Shown piece after piece: positions 1-4,924 of a DNA stretch of 5,371 nt. Under the pieces are notes generated by a model, which did not search any database, was not told the origin of the DNA, and saw only the letters and a program-made list of their open reading frames with translations. The stretch is from JBQTIQ01 sp052387955 (GTDB lineage Bacteria > Actinomycetota > Acidimicrobiia > Acidimicrobiales > JACDCH01): the NCBI GenBank assembly GCA_052387955.1, contig JBQTIQ010000102.1:1-5371 (forward strand), written 5' to 3'. A program made the translations under genes and the position numbers. The first letter of the stretch is position 1; every line of letters begins with the position of its first letter.

Positions 1-51
1 ATGGGCGTCGTCGCCGTGGCCTTCGAGGAGCGGTGGGCCGGCAAGGCCCAT
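1..51 (-). CDS. Possible start of an unidentified gene downstream of uvrB (partial)
   Basis: Seven bases after the uvrB stop codon, an ATG on the minus strand (51-49) opens a frame that stays open for 17 codons to the window edge (MGLAGPPLLEGHGDDAH). A purine-rich run, AGGGGAG, overlaps the uvrB stop and ends two bases before the ATG. It could act as a slightly close ribosome binding site and allow coupling to uvrB. I do not recognise the peptide and assign no function. Third-position GC is about 13 of 17, lower than expected for this genome. A competing reading exists on the plus strand: frame 1 is open from position 1 to a TGA at 94-96, has higher third-position GC, and could be the tail of a convergent gene overlapping the uvrB end. 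The evidence does not decide between the two. Confidence 0.3.
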   Translation of the reverse strand, partial: MGLAGPPLLEGHGDDAH

Positions 52-58
52 CGCTCCC

Positions 59-2095
59 CTAGCCGGCGTCGCGGAGCTCCCGCCGCAGCTCGTTGATCTC
101 GTCGCGCAATCGGGCGGCGTACTCGAAGCGCAAGTCGACGGCCGCCTCGTGCATCTCCTCCTCGAGCGTGCGGATCAACCGAGGCAGCTCGCTCGGGGGG
201 ATGTCGGCCAGGTCGCTGCGCCGGCGTTGATCCCGCGCCCGGCTGAGGCCACCGCCCCGCCGGTCGCGGCCCGGACGGGGGGCCCTGCCGTCGCCGTCGG
301 GGCGGAGGTGGGCGAGGATGTCGGTCACCGCCTTGCGGATCGTCTGGGGATCGATGCCGTGCTCGGCGTTGTGCACCTCCTGCACGCCACGGCGCCGGTT
401 GGTCTCGTTGAGGGCGCGGCGCATGGAGTCGGTGACGTTGTCGGCGTACATCACCACCTCGCCGTCGACGTTGCGGGCGGCGCGGCCGGTCATCTGGATG
501 AGCGACGTCTCGCTGCGCAGGAACCCTTCCTTGTCGGCATCGAGGATCGCCACCAGCGACACCTCGGGCAGGTCGAGGCCCTCCCGCAGCAGGTTGATGC
601 CGACGAGCACGTCGAACTCGCCCAGCCGCAGGTCGCGGATGATCTCGATGCGCTGGATGGTGTCGATGTTGGAGTGCAGGTAGCGCACCCGCACTCCCAG
701 TTCGAGCAGGTAGTCGGTGAGGTCCTCGGCCATCTTCTTGGTCAGGGTGGTCACCAGCACCCGGTCGCCCTTGGCCACCCGGATGTTGATCTGCTCGAGG
801 AGGTCGTCGATCTGGCCCTTGGTGGGCTTGACGATCACCTTGGGGTCGACGAGGCCGGTGGGGCGCACGATCTGCTCGACCACCTGGGCCGACACCTGCA
901 GCTCGTAGGAGCTGGGGGTGGCCGAGAGGAACACGGCCTGGTTGACCCGCTCCATGAACTCCTCGAACCGCAACGGACGGTTGTCAGCGGCCGAGGGGAG
1001 CCGGAAGCCGTGGTCGACGAGCTGCTCCTTGCGGCTGCGGTCGCCCTCGTACTGGCCGTGGAGCTGGGGCACGGCGACGTGGGACTCGTCGATGACGATC
1101 AGGAAGTCGTCGGGGAAGAAGTCGAGCAGCGTGTGGGGCGGCTCGCCGGGCGAGCGCCCGTCGATGGGTGCCGAGTAGTTCTCGATGCCGTTGCAATAGC
1201 CGAGCTCCTGCATCATCTCGAGGTCGTACTGGGTGCGCATGCGCAACCGCTGGGCCTCGAGCAGCTTGCCCTCGCGCTCGAAGTACGCCAGGCGCTCCTG
1301 GAGCTCGGCCTCGATGCGCACCATGGCCGTCCGCATGCGTTCCTCGCTGGCCACGTAGTGGGTGGCGGGGAACACGATCAGCTCCTCTAGCACCTGGAGG
1401 CGCTCCCCGGTGAGGGGGTCGACCACCGAAATCTGCTCGACCTCGTCGCCGAAGAGCTCGATGCGGACCGCCGTCTCCTCGTAGGCGGGGTGCAGCTCGA
1501 TGGTGTCGCCCCGTACCCGGAACCGCCCCCGCGTGAGGTTCACGTCGTTGCGCTCGTAGTTCATGTCGACGAGCTGGCGCAGGATGCCCCGCTGGTCATA
1601 CTCCTGGCCAGCGCGGAGGATGAGCAGCTTGCCCTGGTACTCCTCGGGCGAACCCAACCCGTAGATGCACGACACCGAGGCCACCACGATCACGTCGCGC
1701 CGGGTGAGCAGAGCCGATGTCGCCGAGTGGCGCAGCCGGTCGATCTCGTCGTTCACCGAGGAGTCCTTCTCGATGTACGTGTCGCTCGAGGCGATGTAGG
1801 CCTCGGGCTGGTAGTAGTCGTAGTAGCTGACGAAGTACTCGACCCGGTTCTCGGGGAAGAACTCTCGGAACTCGTTGGCCAACTGGGCCGCCAGCGACTT
1901 GTTGGGGGCGATGACCAGCGTCGGCCGCTGCACCGCTTCGATCGTCCAGGCCATGGTGGCGCTCTTGCCCGAACCGGTGATCCCGAGCAGGGTCTGGAAG
2001 CGGTCACCCCGCTCGATCCCGGCCGCCAGCCCGGCGATGGCGGTGGGCTGGTCGCCGGCGGGGGCGAAGTCGGAAACGACCTTGAACGGCGGCAC
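59..2095 (-). CDS. uvrB: UvrB, excinuclease ABC subunit B (DNA damage recognition helicase)
   Basis: UvrB is the cytosolic damage-verifying subunit of nucleotide excision repair: UvrA loads it on DNA, it clamps the lesion, and it recruits UvrC for incision. With a GTG start at 2095-2093 the protein has 678 residues, close to the family norm of about 670. Visible motifs are the N-terminal PAGDQPTAI (12-20), Walker A GITGSGKS (38-45), the tyrosine-rich beta-hairpin YYDYYQPEAY (91-100) that inserts behind the lesion, the DESH box (336-339), SATPSSYE (391-398), and the C-terminal helicase block NLLREGLDLPEV (501-512) with DADKEGF (519-525). Motif VI reads QMTGRAARN (534-542), where the usual form is QTIGRAARN. 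An Arg-rich linker (about 598-626) leads to a C-terminal UVR domain (about 634-672) that binds UvrC or UvrA. The frame is open 47 codons further upstream, but homology begins at VPPFKVVSDF and a TAGAAT box precedes this GTG, so 2095 is preferred. The stop is TAG at 61-59. Confidence 0.97.
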   Translation of the reverse strand: MPPFKVVSDFAPAGDQPTAIAGLAAGIERGDRFQTLLGITGSGKSATMAWTIEAVQRPTLVIAPNKSLAAQLANEFREFFPENRVEYFVSYYDYYQPEAYIASSDTYIEKDSSVNDEIDRLRHSATSALLTRRDVIVVASVSCIYGLGSPEEYQGKLLILRAGQEYDQRGILRQLVDMNYERNDVNLTRGRFRVRGDTIELHPAYEETAVRIELFGDEVEQISVVDPLTGERLQVLEELIVFPATHYVASEERMRTAMVRIEAELQERLAYFEREGKLLEAQRLRMRTQYDLEMMQELGYCNGIENYSAPIDGRSPGEPPHTLLDFFPDDFLIVIDESHVAVPQLHGQYEGDRSRKEQLVDHGFRLPSAADNRPLRFEEFMERVNQAVFLSATPSSYELQVSAQVVEQIVRPTGLVDPKVIVKPTKGQIDDLLEQINIRVAKGDRVLVTTLTKKMAEDLTDYLLELGVRVRYLHSNIDTIQRIEIIRDLRLGEFDVLVGINLLREGLDLPEVSLVAILDADKEGFLRSETSLIQMTGRAARNVDGEVVMYADNVTDSMRRALNETNRRRGVQEVHNAEHGIDPQTIRKAVTDILAHLRPDGDGRAPRPGRDRRGGGLSRARDQRRRSDLADIPPSELPRLIRTLEEEMHEAAVDLRFEYAARLRDEINELRRELRDAG

Positions 2096-2102
2096 ATCCC
2101 GG

Positions 2103-2108
2103 ATTCTA
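2103..2108 (-). promoter_or_regulatory. Candidate -10 element of a leaderless uvrB promoter
   Basis: On the minus strand TAGAAT (2108-2103) matches TATAAT at five of six positions and ends seven bases before the uvrB GTG. Transcription would then begin at or within a base or two of the start codon, giving a leaderless mRNA, which is common in actinobacteria. No good -35 hexamer is seen at 16-18 bp and no clear Shine-Dalgarno sequence precedes the GTG. Both fit this reading. I saw no LexA-type palindrome (GAAC-N4-GTTC) nearby, so SOS control is not supported. The element lies in the 82-bp gap after the upstream membrane-protein gene. Confidence 0.5.
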
Positions 2109-2177
2109 CGGAGGGGGTACGACAGTGGGCCGCGGTTCACCGGCCCGCTCACGACGCGAGCGGCAGCCAGCGGTCGG

Positions 2178-3704
2178 TCACCTCGCGGGCAGGAAGCCGG
2201 GCTGGCAGCGGGCCGGGTCCTGCTGGTCGATGGCACGGAAGGCGAACAGGCGCTCCTCCCACGACGACACCGGTTCGACCAGAGCCGGGACGTCGCCGGC
2301 CCGTTCGACCACCACCCGCTCGCCGGCCCGTTCGTAGACCACGTTCGAATCGGGGTTCCGGGCCAGGTAGGCCCGCAGGTTCAGGAAAGGGATGTCGTAG
2401 TCCTGGAAGGCGTAGACCGCCAGGCGGATGTCCCGCGACCCCTCGATGCGGACCACGTCCGACCCGACGTCGGTCAGGGGCCAGGTCCGGGGCACGATCA
2501 GATGGTTGGTCTCGCCCCCGGCGGTCACCAGGTTGCTGTACATGTTCCAGCCGTAGGCGGTCTTGATCTCCAGGTAGGGCGTCAGGCCGTTGAACACCAC
2601 CAGGACAGGGACGACCAGCGCCCAGCGGGGCAGGGTGCGCCACCGCAGCGTGCCGAGGTCGAGGGCGCACCGCCGGGCCAGGAGCTCGGACCGGTGCGAC
2701 CACAGGTACGCCCCGACCGCCGCCAGCGTGCCGGCCAACAGCAGCACCCAGCCGATCATGCGGCCGTCGGCCACGATCCGCACGTAGTCGCCGTCGCCCG
2801 TCCACACCAGGCCGAGCATCACGACGCTGGCGAAGATGACCAGGCCCCGGACCATCTCGGCCCCGATCCGGTAGCGGCGCACCCAGCCCAGGGCGAAGGT
2901 GGCGAACGAGGGTGGCAGGAAGGCCAGGAACAGCACCAGCAGCAGCGACGAGAAGTCGTGGAACTGGTGGGCGGTGTCGAAGGCGATGGCACCGTGGAAG
3001 AGCAGGCCCACCACCACGCCGACGAAACGGGTGCGCCGTAGGACCAGCAGGACCGGCACCGAAAGCTCCACCATGACCACGCCCACGGGCACCAGGGCGG
3101 CCCAGCCGTCCTTGCCCACAGTGAGGGGCAACTCGAAGCCGAAGGAGCCGAGGAGCTCGTCGAAGTAGAAGTTGCCGCAGCTCACCGTCGTGTCGAAGAA
3201 GGCCGAGTTGAGCTTGGCGAAGGCGGCGAAGCTGTAAAAGCCCAGCAGCACCCACCGGGCGACCCCCAGCGCGGTCGACGCGTAGCGCTCGAGGTCGAGG
3301 CCCCGGCGGGGGCGCAAGCCCGCCGCCATCCCGGCCAGGATGCCGAGGCTCACGAACGAGGCGAGCACCCAGTGGTTGCCGGTGAAGGGGGCCTCGAACC
3401 AGTTACTGGCGATCACCGACACCGACAGCCCGGCCATGAGCGCAACCGACCGGGGCCAGAAGAGCACGGCCAGCGACAGGAAGGCGAGCACCACGTGGCT
3501 TGCGGCGGTGGCGTCCCAGTTGGTCACCAGGTCGGCCGAGCGGAGGTTGCCGAAGACGTGGTAAAGGCAGGCCACGGACCACAGCACGGTGAACAGCAGG
3601 TAGGCGTCACCCAGGTGGTGGGCATCCGGCGCCGCCTCCTCGGCCGGTGCCGGCGGGGGTTGGTCCTCTTCGGGGACGGGCCGTTCGTCGGCGTCGACGG
3701 TCAC
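2178..3704 (-). CDS. HTTM / vitamin K-dependent gamma-carboxylase-like integral membrane protein
   Basis: This 508-residue protein has a short acidic, proline-rich cytoplasmic-type N-terminus (1-30). About ten hydrophobic segments follow, roughly at 33-51, 67-83, 86-101, 110-130, 147-165, 201-223, 227-242, 252-274, 286-301, 315-335 and 360-373. A soluble C-terminal tail of about 130 residues ends the protein. Hallmarks of the HTTM superfamily are FYSFAAFAKLNSAFF (156-170), an acidic helix ending ELSVPVLLVLRRTR (213-226) and LLFHGAIAFD (234-243). K164 in AKLN appears to align with the catalytic-base lysine of gamma-glutamyl carboxylase (VKKLD in the human enzyme); that alignment is from memory. 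After the last helix come NGLTPYLEIKT (372-382), MYSNL (388-392) and GGETNHL (396-402), recurring signatures of bacterial homologues. The substrate and function are unknown. The start is GTG at 3704-3702, since no earlier in-frame start is near and the next Met is at residue 90. No clear Shine-Dalgarno is seen. It lies between coaE and uvrB, with gaps of 108 and 82 bp. Confidence 0.9.
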   Translation of the reverse strand: MTVDADERPVPEEDQPPPAPAEEAAPDAHHLGDAYLLFTVLWSVACLYHVFGNLRSADLVTNWDATAASHVVLAFLSLAVLFWPRSVALMAGLSVSVIASNWFEAPFTGNHWVLASFVSLGILAGMAAGLRPRRGLDLERYASTALGVARWVLLGFYSFAAFAKLNSAFFDTTVSCGNFYFDELLGSFGFELPLTVGKDGWAALVPVGVVMVELSVPVLLVLRRTRFVGVVVGLLFHGAIAFDTAHQFHDFSSLLLVLFLAFLPPSFATFALGWVRRYRIGAEMVRGLVIFASVVMLGLVWTGDGDYVRIVADGRMIGWVLLLAGTLAAVGAYLWSHRSELLARRCALDLGTLRWRTLPRWALVVPVLVVFNGLTPYLEIKTAYGWNMYSNLVTAGGETNHLIVPRTWPLTDVGSDVVRIEGSRDIRLAVYAFQDYDIPFLNLRAYLARNPDSNVVYERAGERVVVERAGDVPALVEPVSSWEERLFAFRAIDQQDPARCQPGFLPAR

Positions 3705-3748
3705 TGGTACACCATCATTCGCGAGAGACTTGCCGGTGACCGGTCGAC
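3693..3748 (-). promoter_or_regulatory. Inverted repeat enclosing the start codon of the HTTM-like gene
   Basis: The minus-strand RNA would read GTCGACCGGTCAC (3748-3736), a 31-base loop, then GTGACCGTCGAC (3704-3693). The arms pair over 12 bp with one bulged C. The second arm begins with the GTG start codon and covers codons 1-4, so the folded form would hide the start. This is a direct observation of complementarity; a regulatory effect is inference. A weak AATGAT box (3719-3714) lies inside the loop. If transcription began from it, the upstream arm would be absent and no hairpin would form. Only readthrough from coaE or a promoter upstream of 3748 would include both arms. Confidence 0.4.
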
Positions 3749-3781
3749 CGTGCGACCGCCAGGGAGCCGGGCGACGATGGG

Positions 3782-3804
3782 GCCCGGGGGCGCAGCCCCC
3801 GAGC
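3782..3804 (-). terminator. GC-rich hairpin just downstream of coaE
   Basis: CGGGGGC (3785-3791) and GCCCCCG (3795-3801) form a perfect 7-bp stem with a 3-base loop. Two further outer pairs follow across one mismatch. It begins nine bases after the coaE stop codon (TGA, 3815-3813) in the coaE direction. No T-tract follows on the minus strand, so it is not a canonical intrinsic terminator. It may be a U-less actinobacterial terminator, an RNA-stability element, or a 3' end structure that separates coaE from the HTTM-like gene. Confidence 0.35.
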
Positions 3805-3812
3805 AGGAACGG

Positions 3813-4409
3813 TCATCGGCGCAGGCCCAAGATCCAGTCCCAGGCGGCGTCGACCTCGCGACGCAGGTCGGCGAGGGTCCCCGAGTTGTCGATCACCCGG
3901 TCGGCCAGCGCCCGCCGGTCGGCGCGGGTCATCTGGCGGGCCAGCCGAGCCCGGGCGTCGTCGGCCGCCATCCCCCGCTGCTCGACGAGGCGATCGACCG
4001 CCACTTCGGGGTCGGCGTCGACCACGAGCACGGCCTGGTACCCGTCGCGGTCGCAGGTGGTGAGGAGGGGGACGTCGTAGACCACCACGGCGTCGGGATC
4101 GGCCAGCTCGTCGAGTTGGCGGCGTTTCTCGGCCGCCACCGCCGGGTGCACGATCGCCTCGAGGGCGGCCAGGGCGGCGGCGTCGGCGAACACGGTACGG
4201 GCGAGCGCAGGCCGGTCGAGCCCACCGTCGGGGCCCACGACCCCGGCCCCGAACCGGGCCACGATGGCCTGGTACACGGCCTGGCCCGGCTGCTGGAGCC
4301 GGTGCGTCACGGCATCGGCGTCGATGACCACCGCCCCCCGCTCGGCCAGCATGGCGGCGACCGTGGACTTGCCCGAGCCGATCCCCCCGGTCACGGCCAC
4401 GACCGGCAC
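3813..4409 (-). CDS. coaE: Dephospho-CoA kinase
   Basis: CoaE is the cytosolic enzyme for the last step of coenzyme A synthesis, the ATP-dependent phosphorylation of the 3'-hydroxyl of dephospho-CoA. The 198-residue product matches the usual single-domain length of about 200. Walker A GGIGSGKST is at 8-16, IDADAVTHRL at 29-38, IVHPAV at 86-91, VVYDVPLL at 109-116 in place of the more typical VxDxPLL, a lid-type region with RGMAADDARARLARQ at 145-159, and the conserved ADRVIDNSG at 169-177. It lacks the C-terminal GrpB-like extension of mycobacterial CoaE. The start is GTG at 4409-4407, placing TGGIGSGKS at the expected distance from the N-terminus. The ribosome binding site is weak (AGG two bases before the GTG). 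A coaE-near-uvrB arrangement is known from mycobacteria, with rpsA and polA on the other side; here the far side is instead a long noncoding gap and a divergent pilus gene. Confidence 0.97.
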   Translation of the reverse strand: MPVVAVTGGIGSGKSTVAAMLAERGAVVIDADAVTHRLQQPGQAVYQAIVARFGAGVVGPDGGLDRPALARTVFADAAALAALEAIVHPAVAAEKRRQLDELADPDAVVVYDVPLLTTCDRDGYQAVLVVDADPEVAVDRLVEQRGMAADDARARLARQMTRADRRALADRVIDNSGTLADLRREVDAAWDWILGLRR

Positions 4410-4453
4410 TACCTGGTACCCGAGTCCCCGGCCCGACGTCTCAAACCGACCGG

Positions 4454-4490
4454 CCCAGTGACACGCCAGCAGAGACTAGACGGCACTGGG
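4454..4490. repeat. Inverted repeat CCCAGTG / CACTGGG upstream of coaE
   Basis: CCCAGTG at 4454-4460 and CACTGGG at 4484-4490 are exact reverse complements separated by 23 bases. Each arm is followed on the plus strand by ACAC. The element sits 45-81 bp upstream of the coaE start. It could be a protein binding site or an RNA hairpin in the coaE leader. A 7-bp repeat in GC-rich DNA may also arise by chance. Confidence 0.35.
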
Positions 4491-4601
4491 ACACCCACCC
4501 GCTCAGCACGGCACCGGCGGCCGACGTGCGCCCTGCGAGACGAGCGGGCCGCGCCTGGGCTCCAAATGTGCCAGGCTCCGTGGACGCGCGTGTGGGTCGA
4601 G

Positions 4602-4622
4602 GGTCCGGAAGGGGGAAGGACC
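4602..4622 (+). repeat. Small hairpin GGTCC / GGACC with a purine loop
   Basis: GGTCC (4602-4606) and GGACC (4618-4622) can pair across an 11-base loop made only of purines (positions 4607-4617). The left part contains GGTCCGGAAGG, which recalls the conserved tip of bacterial SRP RNA, but the following AGCAG is absent. No function is assigned. Confidence 0.25.
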
Positions 4623-4753
4623 GTCAGGACGTGTCTATCGGCTGACGCCCGAGCGCGATCGAAGACCAAATGACCGGACCATCGACCCGGCGGGGCCCGG
4701 CGTGGAGCAGTATCCAAGCGGTGCGCAGGACGAAGTGACTAGCCCGTTCGGAC

Positions 4754-4759
4754 TATAGA
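4754..4759 (+). promoter_or_regulatory. Candidate -10 box upstream of the CpaB-like gene
   Basis: TATAGA at 4754-4759 matches TATAAT at its first four positions and is one of the few AT-rich spots in this intergenic region. No good -35 hexamer is found at 16-18 bp; GTGACT (4735-4740) is only 13 bp away. If used, transcription would begin near 4766 and leave a leader of about 160 bases before the CpaB-like start. Confidence 0.3.
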
Positions 4760-4833
4760 GAAACCGCTAGGTCGAGCCATGGAGACCGCGGTCCTGAATG
4801 CCGACAATCCGGAACACCGAGGACAGCCGGGAA

Positions 4834-4869
4834 CCCGGCGCTCCGGGGGCGCGAAGCGCGCCAGCCGGG
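4834..4869 (+). promoter_or_regulatory. Compound hairpin in the presumed cpaB leader
   Basis: The inner stem GGCGCG (4848-4853) and CGCGCC (4857-4862) closes on a 3-base loop. The outer stem CCCGGC (4834-4839) and GCCGGG (4864-4869) surrounds it with an asymmetric internal loop. A second identical AGCCGGG copy at 4825-4831 could instead pair with CCCGGC over at least four base pairs, so two exclusive folds are possible. No T-tract follows, which argues against a classical terminator. I could not match it to a named riboswitch class. Confidence 0.35.
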
Positions 4870-4895
4870 TCCTGAGAACCCGATTTACGATGCAG

Positions 4896-4919
4896 CCACC
4901 CGCGAGGTGGGGATGGAGG
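4896..4919 (+). promoter_or_regulatory. Ribosome binding site of the CpaB-like gene with an adjacent hairpin
   Basis: GGAGG at 4915-4919 lies five bases before the GTG at 4925, an ideal Shine-Dalgarno and spacing. An in-frame ATG at 4913 has its own weaker GAGG (4904-4907), but those bases fall in a possible hairpin, CCACC (4896-4900) with GGTGG (4906-4910). The site therefore favours the GTG at 4925. Confidence 0.6.
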
Positions 4920-4924
4920 AGATT

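Larger units (their letters stand above)
4410..4924. other. Divergent intergenic region between coaE and cpaB
   Basis: About 515 bp separate the starts of coaE (minus) and the CpaB-like gene (plus). Open frames across it give Arg-, Pro- and Ser-rich products with no recognisable motif, so I see no convincing protein gene. I found no tRNA T-arm signature (GTTCGA) on either strand. It contains an inverted repeat at 4454-4490, small hairpins at 4553-4576 and 4602-4622, a TATAGA box at 4754, a compound hairpin at 4834-4869 and a small hairpin at 4896-4910 before the cpaB start. It should hold the promoters for both genes and could hide a small RNA. Confidence 0.6.

Noticed and set aside
149..1390. 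A 413-codon plus-strand open frame opposite uvrB
   Set aside because: It is antisense to clearly conserved UvrB motifs. Its His-, Val- and Gly-rich product is typical of a shadow frame.
59..2236. Extended UvrB of 725 residues
   Set aside because: The 47 extra N-terminal residues have no homology pattern, overlap the end of the HTTM-like gene, and are not needed given the TAGAAT and GTG arrangement at 2095.
1875..3041. Long plus-strand frames across the uvrB start and the HTTM-like gene
   Set aside because: They run antisense to conserved genes, and their compositions lack recognisable domains.
4450..4562. Possible ZTP (pfl) riboswitch, suggested by GGGACACCCACC and CGCCTGGGC
   Set aside because: The conserved GTGACTGGCG and CCGGGGAGC segments are absent and the 3' box has extra bases. 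The downstream gene on that strand is also a pilus gene.
4590..4625. GGTCCGGAAGG resembling the conserved tip of SRP RNA
   Set aside because: The following AGCAG and the matching outer helices are missing, so SRP RNA is not supported.
4409..4717. A 102-codon minus-strand frame whose TAG stop overlaps the coaE GTG start
   Set aside because: The overlap suggests coupling, but the start is TTG, the product is Arg-, Pro- and Ser-rich with no domain or membrane pattern, and no ribosome binding site is clear. It is probably chance in GC-rich DNA.
4800..4880. Possible c-di-GMP (GEMM) or c-di-AMP riboswitch before the pilus gene
   Set aside because: Some short pieces are similar, but the invariant core segments could not be found. 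A covariance search would be needed to overturn this.
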